This document shows, in pieces, positions 25,974 to 32,901 of a DNA stretch of 64,000 nucleotides. The notes beneath the pieces are model-generated. The model saw only the letters and a program-made list of their open reading frames with translations, ran no database searches and had not been told where the DNA came from. This stretch comes from Streptomyces sp. NBC_00708 (GTDB lineage Bacteria; Actinomycetota; Actinomycetes; Streptomycetales; Streptomycetaceae), in contig CP108997.1 of the NCBI GenBank assembly GCA_036226585.1, positions 3,100,001-3,164,000 on the forward strand. The letters run 5' to 3'. The translations under genes were made by a program, and so were the position numbers. Each line of letters begins with the position of its first letter. Positions within the stretch are counted from its first letter, which is position 1.

Positions 25974-26764
25974 CAGCCGTTTTCGTAGGGGGACGCCGGC
26001 GCGTGGGTGGCGGCCGGCGGGGCGAGGGGGCCGCGCGGGGCGGCGGGGTGGCCGCACAGGCCCTCGCGCAGGGCGCGGGCCGCGGCGAGCGTGCGGTTGG
26101 GGCAGTTGAGCTTGGCGAGGATGTTGGCGACCAGCCGCTTCGCGCCGTGCTCGGAGATCCGCAGCCGGCGGCCGATCTGCTTGTTGCTGAGGCCGTCCAC
26201 GACGAGCGTCAGCGCCTCGCGCTCGCGCGGGGTGAGCCGGGGCGCGGCCGGGACCTCGCGGGCGCCGCGCCCGGCCAGTTCCATCAGGGGGCGGGTCAGG
26301 GCCGCCGGTATGCGGACCTCGCCGGCCCGCATCGCGCCGAGCATGTCGCCGAGGGCCGCCGCGTCGAGGCCGTCGGAGAACAGCAGCGACGCGCCCGCCA
26401 CGGAGGCGACCCGGTCGAGGTCGAAGGACCGGGTGTCCGGCAGGAGCAGCAGCACGCGCACCCCGTACGCGGCGACCCGGTGCAGCACGGAGTCGCCGTC
26501 CAGGTCCGCCGGCTCCGGGACGATGAGCAGGAGGTCGGTGCGCGGGTCGTGGACGGCGTCCACGGCGGCCGACAGCTCCGCGAAGGCCCGGCAGGTGCCG
26601 ACCGCTCCCACGGCACCGAGCATGCGCTCCAGGCCGTAGCGCTGCAGGTCGTCGCGGACGGAGAGGATGACGCGGGCCGCCTGCTGCGGGATCAGCGGCG
26701 AGCTGGTGGTGGTGGTGCGTACCGGCGGAGAGGCGACTGCTAGAGCCGCGCGGTTCTGCGACAT
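25970..26764 (-). CDS. Orphan LuxR-family regulator with degenerate receiver
   Basis: The product is 264 residues. A receiver-like domain (about residues 30-150) starts RVILSVRDDLQRYGLERML. At the position of the phospho-acceptor it reads LLLIVPEPADLDG, without the usual Asp. The C-terminal LuxR domain is complete (LTPREREALTLVVDGLSNKQI then HGAKRLVANILAKLN). No kinase is adjacent. Such atypical response regulators (as in several antibiotic clusters) can respond to ligands instead of phosphate. It is coupled to the HAD phosphatase and lies beside the ligase operon, so it is the likely pathway regulator. Confidence 0.88.
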   Translation of the reverse strand: MSQNRAALAVASPPVRTTTTSSPLIPQQAARVILSVRDDLQRYGLERMLGAVGAVGTCRAFAELSAAVDAVHDPRTDLLLIVPEPADLDGDSVLHRVAAYGVRVLLLLPDTRSFDLDRVASVAGASLLFSDGLDAAALGDMLGAMRAGEVRIPAALTRPLMELAGRGAREVPAAPRLTPREREALTLVVDGLSNKQIGRRLRISEHGAKRLVANILAKLNCPNRTLAAARALREGLCGHPAAPRGPLAPPAATHAPASPYENGW

Positions 26765-26891
26765 TGCCCTTACCCCCAGGGGTCCTTGTCGGTGACCGAG
26801 GGCCACCCGTATGCAAGGAACGCTAGACGCGCGAAGGGCCGTGGAGGCCGTCACTGCCTCCTAGTCCGGGTGGCCGCGGACCGAAAGTAGT

Positions 26892-26918
26892 AGCCGGATA
26901 CCTCGGGGGTATCCGGCT
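26892..26918 (-). terminator. Hairpin terminator after TetR gene
   Basis: A perfect 11-bp stem AGCCGGATACC / GGTATCCGGCT with a 5-nt loop lies 28 nt beyond the TetR stop. It separates the TetR gene from the LuxR-HAD pair. The 181-nt gap also has a 9-bp inverted pair (26801-26809 / 26867-26875). Confidence 0.85.
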
Positions 26919-26945
26919 GCCGGGGGTGCGGGGGGCGGGGACCGT

Positions 26946-27545
26946 TCAGGCCGCCGGGGCCGCGAGCGGGACGTCGGAGAGGGCCTGGCGGGCGAAGGCC
27001 ACGACGTGGGCGCGCAGGTCGAGGCCGCCGGCCGCCTCCGCGTCGGGGCCGATGATCAGCCGGGCCAGCTGCGGCACCGCGTTGGGCCAGGCGGCGAGCC
27101 CGATCAGGCTCAGCAGACAGGCCGCGACCTGCGGGGACGCCTCGGTCCCGAAGCTCTCCGCGAGGGCGGCGATCTTCTCCTCGTAGTGGCTGCGGCGGCC
27201 CTCCTCGTTGGGCAGGACGCCGTCGCGGTAGTGCAGGCCCTCCCAGAAGAAGAGCCGCACTAGGACCGGGTTGTCGCGGTGGAAGTCGTACACCCTGCCG
27301 ACGTACTCGGCGGGGTCGTCGCCGCCCTTGAGCGGGACGGCGGCGGCCAGCTCGTCCAGCGCACGCCCCACGACGGCGTCGAACAGCTTCTGCTTGTTGC
27401 CGAAGTAGCCGTAGATCCGTTCCTTGTTCACGCCGGCCAGCTCCGCGATGCGGTCGACGCGCGCCCCGGCAATGCCGTGAGCTGCGAATTCCTCCTTCGC
27501 CGCAGCGAGGAGCCGTTCCTTGGTGTGGGTCGTGTCCGAGGTCAT
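26946..27545 (-). CDS. TetR-family transcriptional regulator
   Basis: The 199-residue protein has an N-terminal TetR helix-turn-helix (ERLLAAAKEEFAAHGIAGAR then LAGVNKERIYGYFGNKQKLF) and a helical C-terminal ligand domain. The next protein on the opposite strand is a small membrane protein. The intergenic region carries a 12-bp perfect inverted repeat overlapping both promoters, so autoregulation and control of the divergent gene are likely. The predicted transcription start coincides with the ATG (see operator entry), suggesting a leaderless mRNA. The ligand is unknown. Confidence 0.94.
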   Translation of the reverse strand: MTSDTTHTKERLLAAAKEEFAAHGIAGARVDRIAELAGVNKERIYGYFGNKQKLFDAVVGRALDELAAAVPLKGGDDPAEYVGRVYDFHRDNPVLVRLFFWEGLHYRDGVLPNEEGRRSHYEEKIAALAESFGTEASPQVAACLLSLIGLAAWPNAVPQLARLIIGPDAEAAGGLDLRAHVVAFARQALSDVPLAAPAA

Positions 27546-27551
27546 GACACC

Positions 27552-27621
27552 AGCGTAGAACGGCTTCCCGCAGATGCCAACCAACTGGATGGTTGACATC
27601 CAACTAGTTGGTTGGCAGAGT
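27552..27621. promoter_or_regulatory. TetR operator with two divergent promoters
   Basis: TGCCAACCAACT (27575-27586) and AGTTGGTTGGCA (27606-27617) form a perfect 12-bp inverted repeat with a 19-nt spacer. The spacer contains a further GGATG/CATCC pair. Minus-strand promoter: TTGGCA (27580-27575), 17-nt spacer, TACGCT (27557-27552), which puts the start at or next to the TetR ATG. Plus-strand promoter: TTGACA (27593-27598), 17-nt spacer, weak CAGAGT. A bound repressor would block both. Confidence 0.75.
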
Positions 27622-27734
27622 GGAACACGTCGCCGAGGGCAGCACCACCGCCCAGGCCCCAGGACAGGACCAGCGACAGCACCGCCCGTACCGCCTTCCG
27701 TACGCACCGCACACCGACCTGGATGGGACTTCTC

Positions 27735-28040
27735 ATGACCACCGTCGCCCGCCCCGCCGCCGCTTCCGCCACCACCGCCGCCGACCGGAATCAGCCCCGG
27801 TCCGCCGCCCCCGCCCAGCCGGCCGGACTGCCCTCCGTCCACATGCGTGCACTGCTCACCTGGATCGCGGTCTTCTCCGCCCTGACCGTCGTGCAGCTGC
27901 TGGTCGGCCCTTACGTGAAGGGGTTCCCGATGCTCCTGCGCACCCTGGTGATCACCGGGATCGTCGTGCCGGCCGTCGTCTACACGCTGGTGCCCAACCT
28001 GCTGAAGGTCCGCGCAGCCGTCCTGCGCCGTCGCCACTGA
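27735..28040 (+). CDS. Small two-helix membrane protein
   Basis: The product is 101 residues from ATG 27735 (MTTVARPAAAS). An Ala/Pro-rich soluble N-terminus of about 35 residues is followed by two transmembrane helices (LLTWIAVFSALTVVQLLVG and LVITGIVVPAVVYTLVPNLL) and a basic tail (RAAVLRRRH). Position opposite the TetR gene with a shared operator suggests it is the regulated target. I do not recognise a family with certainty; it could assist a transporter or be a small antiporter-like subunit. Confidence 0.8.
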   Translation: MTTVARPAAASATTAADRNQPRSAAPAQPAGLPSVHMRALLTWIAVFSALTVVQLLVGPYVKGFPMLLRTLVITGIVVPAVVYTLVPNLLKVRAAVLRRRH

Positions 28041-28151
28041 GACGTGGGACACCTGGCTGATTCCAGCCATCACCGCCACGCAGTCCGCAAATCGGCTTAT
28101 CCTGCACCGGTTCAGCGCTTGAGAAGCAGTTGAGCCCCGGGGGAGGAGAGC

Positions 28152-29264
28152 GTGATGAGAGAACCGGCGCACGGCCGTCTCGGCAGCCGCCAGGGCGGCC
28201 CGCCCGTGAAACGCTTCAGGGCGTACGAGGACGAGGTGATCGCCCTCTACCACGCCCGGCTCCGCGGGATCAGCAGCCCGCTCGCCGCCGAACAAGAGGT
28301 GTGGGTGCAGTGCGAGTTACAGGGCCGCCGGGTCTTCCGTGACTGCGCCGACAGCCTGGAGGCCGGCCTGACGGAGGTCTCCGACAGCCATATCGCCGAG
28401 GTCGTCGACCTCGGCAGCGCCCGGGTCCAGCAGGGCGTCCACCTCACGCACTCGGTGCGGGCCGGTGTCATCCTCTTCGACACCGTCCTGGAACGCCTGC
28501 TGGAGTGCACCGCGGGCGTCGAGGGCGCCGAGAAGGCCTACGCGGCGGCCATCCGGGCCCTCCAGCAGGGCATCGGACGACGCCTGGAGGTCGGCTCGAT
28601 CGCGTACGACTCGTTCATGCTCGCCCGGGTCCGCGAGGTGCACGACAAGGGCCACCGCAAGCTGGCCCGCGAGATCCACGACCAGATCGGCAACTCCCTC
28701 AGCCTCGCCATGCGCCAGCTGGAGCTGTACGAGCTCCACGTGGCCCGGCAGAACGCCGATGTGCCCAAGGAGGTGCGGGCGGCCCAGGACGCCATCCTGG
28801 AGACGCTGGCCCACACCAGGGAGCTGGTCACCGAACTGCGCCGCCCCGCCATCACCGGGTGCCTGGAGGCGGCCCTCGCCGACTTCGTCGCCTCCATGGG
28901 GGACGAGGGCGTCCCCGTGCAGCTGTGGGTGCGCGGTCTGGACGAGTGGATCCCGGCCCCGGTCGCGGAGGAGGTGTTCGTCATGGTCCGCGAGTGCCTG
29001 CGCAACGCCTTCCGGCACGCGGAGGCCGGCAACATCGTCGTCCACATCGACATCGCCCCGCACGAGATCCAGACCGAGATCATCGACGACGGCCTCGGCT
29101 TCGACGTGGAACAGGTCCTCGCCGGCGGCCGCACCAACGGCCTCACCGGCCTCCAGGAACGCACCGATCTGCTCGGCGGCACGCTCCACATCGGCTCCTC
29201 GGCCGGCCGGGGCACGCACGTCACCATGTGGATACCGATCAAGGAGGACCAGGCCCTCCGATGA
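28152..29264 (+). CDS. Soluble sensor histidine kinase (HisKA_3)
   Basis: The 370-residue protein has no transmembrane segment. Residues 20-165 form an all-helical sensor region resembling RsbR/RsbRD-type N-terminal domains. H176 is the phospho-acceptor (LAREIHDQIGNSLSLAM), followed by an HATPase domain with N box ECLRNAFRHA and DDGLGF. It would sense a cytoplasmic signal. GGAGG lies just before GTG 28152 and ATG 28155; either can be the start. The response regulator follows with an ATGA overlap. Confidence 0.92.
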   Translation: MMREPAHGRLGSRQGGPPVKRFRAYEDEVIALYHARLRGISSPLAAEQEVWVQCELQGRRVFRDCADSLEAGLTEVSDSHIAEVVDLGSARVQQGVHLTHSVRAGVILFDTVLERLLECTAGVEGAEKAYAAAIRALQQGIGRRLEVGSIAYDSFMLARVREVHDKGHRKLAREIHDQIGNSLSLAMRQLELYELHVARQNADVPKEVRAAQDAILETLAHTRELVTELRRPAITGCLEAALADFVASMGDEGVPVQLWVRGLDEWIPAPVAEEVFVMVRECLRNAFRHAEAGNIVVHIDIAPHEIQTEIIDDGLGFDVEQVLAGGRTNGLTGLQERTDLLGGTLHIGSSAGRGTHVTMWIPIKEDQALR

Positions 29265-29944
29265 GCGCCCCCACCACCCCCGAATCCGTCCGCATCCTCG
29301 TCGCCGACGACCACACCCTGCTGCGCGAGGCCCTGTGCGACCTGCTGCGCTCCGAACCGGGCTTCGAGATCGTGGCCCAGGCGGGCAACGGCGAGGACGC
29401 CATCCGGCTGGCCGCCGCGCACCGCCCCGACGTCGTCCTGCTCGACATCGAGATGCCGCGCAACGACCCCCCGGCCACCGTCCGCCGGCTGCTCCAGGGC
29501 GATCCCGGCCTGCGGATCATCGTGCTGAGCATGTACGACGGCCAGCAGCTGGTGCAGGAGCTGCTGCACCTCGGCATCAGCGGCTATCTGCACAAGAGCA
29601 CCGGCCGCGAGACCCTGATCTCCGCCGTGCGCTCCCGTGAGGGCGGCGGCGAGCTGCGGACCGTGACCGTCTCCGTGTCCCCCGACAGCCTGCGCGCCCC
29701 GCAGCCGGCGCCCGACAGCGCGGGCGGCCTCTCCGACCGCGAGGCCGAGGTACTGACCCTGGTGGCGCAGGCCATGAGCAACCGTCAGATCGCGGTGAAG
29801 CTCGGCATCGCCGAGGGAACCATCAAGCGGCACATGCGGAACATCTTCACCAAGCTGGACGCGGTCTCCCGGATCGACGCCGTCAACAAGGCCGTCGAAC
29901 GCGGACTGCTCCCCCAGCCCGACCCGCCCCGCCGCCGCTTCTGA
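29261..29944 (+). CDS. LuxR/NarL-family response regulator
   Basis: The 227-residue protein has an intact receiver (ADDH acidic pair, phospho-acceptor D62 in VVLLDIEMP, Lys in YLHKSTG) and a C-terminal LuxR helix-turn-helix (LSDREAEVLTLVAQAMSNRQ, then AEGTIKRHMRNIF). It is coupled to the soluble kinase by ATGA and ends before a hairpin terminator. Targets are not apparent; the neighbouring biosynthetic operon and prenyltransferase are candidates by position only. Confidence 0.95.
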   Translation: MSAPTTPESVRILVADDHTLLREALCDLLRSEPGFEIVAQAGNGEDAIRLAAAHRPDVVLLDIEMPRNDPPATVRRLLQGDPGLRIIVLSMYDGQQLVQELLHLGISGYLHKSTGRETLISAVRSREGGGELRTVTVSVSPDSLRAPQPAPDSAGGLSDREAEVLTLVAQAMSNRQIAVKLGIAEGTIKRHMRNIFTKLDAVSRIDAVNKAVERGLLPQPDPPRRRF

Positions 29945-29953
29945 CACGGCCGG

Positions 29954-29981
29954 GCCCCGCACACAAGGGCGTGTGCGGGGC
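29954..29981. terminator. Bidirectional hairpin terminator
   Basis: An 11-bp perfect stem (GCCCCGCACAC / GTGTGCGGGGC) with a 6-nt loop, flanked by further GC-rich pairing, lies between the convergent response regulator (ends 29944) and prenyltransferase (ends 30005) genes. Confidence 0.85.
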
Positions 29982-30004
29982 GGCCGGCCCGGAGTGCCGG
30001 GTCG

Positions 30005-30958
30005 TCAGGCGGTGAGGAACAGCCCGGCGAACAGGGTCAGATGGACCAGGTGCTGGGTCACCATGAAGGCGCGGTACGGGGTACGGCCCCGGGCCTCGTC
30101 GCCCCGCGTGGTCCGGCAGAGCACCGCCACCACCAGTCCCCCGCCCGCCAGCACCGCGGCCGCCGGGCCCAGCAGGGCCGCCCAGCCGGTCAGTGCCGCG
30201 GCCAGGAAGCCGCCGCCGACCAGGAGGGCGCCCGCCCCGCCCACCAGCCGGGCGGTGGTGTCGCCCCAGGCGGTCACCGACGTACGCCGGCCCGCCGCAG
30301 CGTCGCCCCGCACATGGGAGAAGTCCTTGGTCACGGCCCCCACCGCACACATCCACAGCGACATCGCGGCGGCCAGCACCAGCATCGCCCCCGGAGGCCG
30401 GCCCTCCCCCGCCGCCGTCCAGCCCGCCGCGTAGGTCAGCAGACCCATCAGCAGGACGGACCCGGAGGTGCCGGCGGCGCTGCGCTTGAGCTGGAAGGGC
30501 GCGGCCGAGTAGGCGTACCCGAGGAAGAGGAAGGCCAGGACGAAGGTGACGAGCAGGACGTTGTTGCAGGCCAGTGCGATGATGACGGACCCTGCGGCGG
30601 AGAGCCAGGTCAGCCGGGCGGCGGCCGTCGGCGAGAGGTCCCCCCGGGCGATCGGCCGCCCGGTCCGGTTCAGCCGGTCCTCCTGGACGTCGGACACCCC
30701 GTTGATGCCGTAGGTGAAGAGGGTCGCCAGCACCCAGCTGACTCCCGGAGCGATCAGCTCCGGCCCCATACCCGCGAGCCTGCCGCCGGCGGTGACCGCG
30801 GCGGCGGCCAGGAAACGCATCAGAAAGACGATCTGCACACAGACGCGCGCCTCTTCGACGAAGAGAACGGCGGCGCGTGCCGCACCTGCGATCCGCAGGG
30901 TGGAAGTCGGTGTCCCGGAATTGATCTGCGCTGTGTATGCCCCCATGGCCAGGGACAT
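30005..30958 (-). CDS. UbiA-family prenyltransferase
   Basis: The product is about 317 residues with eight to nine transmembrane helices. The two Asp-rich motifs of the UbiA superfamily are visible: NGVSDVQEDRLNRTGRPIARG (first, around residue 100-120) and KDFSHVRGDAAAGRRT (second, around 215-230). These bind the diphosphate of a prenyl donor through Mg, so the enzyme would transfer a prenyl chain to an aromatic or other lipid acceptor. The start is uncertain: ATG 30958 or ATG 30946 (MGAYTAQ), neither with a strong ribosome-binding site. A 71-nt palindrome lies immediately upstream. The acceptor is unknown. Confidence 0.9.
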   Translation of the reverse strand: MSLAMGAYTAQINSGTPTSTLRIAGAARAAVLFVEEARVCVQIVFLMRFLAAAAVTAGGRLAGMGPELIAPGVSWVLATLFTYGINGVSDVQEDRLNRTGRPIARGDLSPTAAARLTWLSAAGSVIIALACNNVLLVTFVLAFLFLGYAYSAAPFQLKRSAAGTSGSVLLMGLLTYAAGWTAAGEGRPPGAMLVLAAAMSLWMCAVGAVTKDFSHVRGDAAAGRRTSVTAWGDTTARLVGGAGALLVGGGFLAAALTGWAALLGPAAAVLAGGGLVVAVLCRTTRGDEARGRTPYRAFMVTQHLVHLTLFAGLFLTA

Positions 30959-30983
30959 TAATGACGGGCCCAGGACACACACA

Positions 30984-31054
30984 TGCCCCATCGGCGGGCG
31001 TTCCGATACCCCTTTTGGGGAAGGGGCCGTATCGGAAGGACCGCCGACGGGGCA
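30984..31054. repeat. 71-nt near-perfect palindrome upstream of prenyltransferase gene
   Basis: The arm TGCCCCATCGGCGGGCGTTC (30984, continuing CGATAC to 31009) pairs with 31029-31054 with three mismatches in 26. Pairing continues inward through CCCCTT/AAGGGG with a 2-nt bulge and a TTGGGG loop, giving a stem of about 32 bp. It lies 45 nt after the DUF2165 stop and 25 nt before the prenyltransferase start, both on the minus strand. It may be a terminator, attenuator or operator. Confidence 0.75.
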
Positions 31055-31098
31055 GTTGGCGTGGGGGGATGTGGGGGATGTGGGGGGCGTGGTGGGGA

Positions 31099-31686
31099 TC
31101 AGCGTTCCTGCTGGGCGCCGGTCACCGAGGGGAGGTTGACCAGCAGGGCGGCGAGCAGGCCGATGATGAGGCCGGTGAAGTGGACCTGCTGGGCGGCGCC
31201 GATGTAGATCCAGTAGCCGAAGAACATGCCGCCCGAGAGGAACAGCAGGAACAGCCCGGCGAAGGCGCCCAGCGCGATGTTGGCGCGCTGCGTCACGACG
31301 ATCCCGGTCTCCTCGCCGCGCGCCCGGCGCCACAGGCCGTACGCCGCACGGGCCAGCAGGGCCACGATCAGCACCTCGTAGATGATGACGCCGATGAGCG
31401 CCGGTGTGGCCATCGACTCGGGCATCGCGCGCCACTCCAGGCCGTTGCCCCGGACGGGGTCCTTGACCAGGTCGCGCATGGTCAGCATGGAGCCTATGAG
31501 CGCCTTGTTGGTGCCGAAGTCGTTGACGTTGTTGAGGGTGACCAGGCCCAGCCACAGGGTGAGCCCGCTCATCAGGAAGGCGTTGAGCGCGGCCAGCCGG
31601 GAGCGGACGGCGAGGTCCGGCCGGCCGGTGGCCTGCGGGGCCGTCGTGTTCTTCGTCGCGGTGGGCCGGTCGGCGGTCAGTGCCAT
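31099..31686 (-). CDS. DUF2165 family membrane protein
   Basis: The 195-residue protein has four transmembrane helices. The loop after helix 1 reads NNVNDFGTNKALIGSMLTM and later GLEWRAMPE. This Asn-Asp-Tyr/Phe-Gly-x-Asn pattern with a Met-rich periplasmic loop is that of DUF2165 predicted integral membrane proteins, whose function is unknown. GGAG precedes ATG 31686. It is divergent from the SDR gene and upstream of the prenyltransferase gene, from which the 71-nt palindrome separates it. Confidence 0.8.
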   Translation of the reverse strand: MALTADRPTATKNTTAPQATGRPDLAVRSRLAALNAFLMSGLTLWLGLVTLNNVNDFGTNKALIGSMLTMRDLVKDPVRGNGLEWRAMPESMATPALIGVIIYEVLIVALLARAAYGLWRRARGEETGIVVTQRANIALGAFAGLFLLFLSGGMFFGYWIYIGAAQQVHFTGLIIGLLAALLVNLPSVTGAQQER

Positions 31687-31739
31687 GGGAGGACTCCTCG
31701 GAGCTGAAGGGGAGGGGAAGTTCGATGGCTTCAGCGTGC

Positions 31740-31858
31740 CGGGATTCGGGCGCCCCCGGCAGCTCCCTCTTCGGGCTGCCCGGCCGGCGTCCCCGCCCGC
31801 CCGTACGGACTGCCCGTACGGGCTCCTCGACCGGCCAGGGGTACGGCCCCGAATCCCG
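31740..31858. repeat. Spaced inverted repeat in divergent promoter region
   Basis: CGGGATTCGGG (31740-31750) and CCCGAATCCCG (31848-31858) are a perfect 11-bp inverted pair 97 nt apart in the 210-nt gap between the DUF2165 and SDR genes. CCCGTACGG and CCCGTACGGG lie near its centre. A looping operator is possible; no other feature is seen in this gap. Confidence 0.4.
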
Positions 31859-31896
31859 TTGCCCGGGGGCGAGTTCGTCCAGCAGGATCGGACCCC

Positions 31897-32769
31897 GTGA
31901 CCACCGCCGAGACACCCCCCGCCGCCCCGCCCGCCGCCGACGGGCTCACCGCCGTACCGCCCATCGCGGAACAGCCCGTGGCGGAGCAGCCCCTGCCGGA
32001 CCCGCCCGCGCCCGTCCCGCCCCGTCCGCTCGCGCTGATCACCGGCGTCGGCCGCACGGTCGGCATCGGCGCCGGCATCGCGCGCCAACTGGCCTCCTCC
32101 GGCTGGGACATCGCCTTCACCTACTGGACGCCCTACGACCGGCGCATGAGCTGGGGCGAGGAGCGCGGCGCCCCCGCGGCCATCGAGGCCTCGCTCGCCG
32201 CGCACGGCGCCCGCACCGCCGCGATCGAGGCGGACCTGATCGACCCGGACGCCCCCGCCCGGATCTTCGACGAGGCCGAGCGCCGGATCGGGCCGGTCAC
32301 CGCGCTCGTCCTGAGCCACGCCGAGTCGGTGGACTCCGGTCTCCTGGACACCACCCTCGCGAGTTTCGACCGCCACTTCGCGGTGAACGCCCGCGCCACC
32401 TGGCTCCTCATCCGGGAGTACGCGCTGCGCTTCCGCGCCCCCGCCGGGACCGGCCGGATCATCGCGCTCACCAGCGACCACACCGTCGGCAACCTGCCGT
32501 ACGGGGCCAGCAAGGGCGCCCTGGACCGCATCACCCTGGCCGCCGCGCGCGAACTGGCCCACCTCGGGGTCACCGCCAACGTCATCAACCCGGGTCCGGT
32601 GGACACCGGCTGGATGAGCGAGGAGCTCGCGGACCTGATCCGCCGGGACACTCCGCTGGGCCGCCTGGGCACCCCGCAGGACACCGCGCACCTGGTCGAC
32701 TTCCTCTGCTCGCCGCAGGGCCAGTGGGTCAACGGCCAGCTGCTCAGGAGCAACGGGGGTTCGGCGTAG
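31897..32769 (+). CDS. Short-chain dehydrogenase/reductase
   Basis: The 290-residue SDR has a Pro/Ala-rich N-terminal extension of about 43 residues, then the cofactor motif in a variant form (ITGVGRTVGIGAGIA). Further features are the Ser in TSDHTVGN, YGASK (catalytic Tyr and Lys) and VNGQLLRSNGG near the end. The TGxxxxxGIG-like spacing and the absence of a clear NNAG (here LSHAESVD) resemble divergent SDRs. The GTG start at 31897 follows a weak GGATCGG site; an internal start cannot be excluded. Substrate unknown. It is followed by the GH43 gene after a separate operator. Confidence 0.88.
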   Translation: MTTAETPPAAPPAADGLTAVPPIAEQPVAEQPLPDPPAPVPPRPLALITGVGRTVGIGAGIARQLASSGWDIAFTYWTPYDRRMSWGEERGAPAAIEASLAAHGARTAAIEADLIDPDAPARIFDEAERRIGPVTALVLSHAESVDSGLLDTTLASFDRHFAVNARATWLLIREYALRFRAPAGTGRIIALTSDHTVGNLPYGASKGALDRITLAAARELAHLGVTANVINPGPVDTGWMSEELADLIRRDTPLGRLGTPQDTAHLVDFLCSPQGQWVNGQLLRSNGGSA

Positions 32770-32828
32770 GGCGGAGCCACCCCTTGTCGTGCGCCCGGCG
32801 GGTCATTAGGGTCACCCCGGTCACCCCG

Positions 32829-32861
32829 TTGTCGAAGCGCTTCGACGAAGCGCTTCGACAA
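32829..32861. promoter_or_regulatory. Double LacI-type operator upstream of GH43 gene
   Basis: The 33 nt form one palindrome around a central base and contain two overlapping copies of CGAAGCGCTTCG (32833-32844 and 32847-32858). The CG-centred inverted repeat is typical of LacI-family operators that control sugar genes in Streptomyces. No LacI gene is in the window, so the regulator must be encoded elsewhere. Confidence 0.8.
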
Positions 32862-32901
32862 CCCTCCGGCCGCACGCGCGCGACGCACAGGAACGGATGC
32901 C

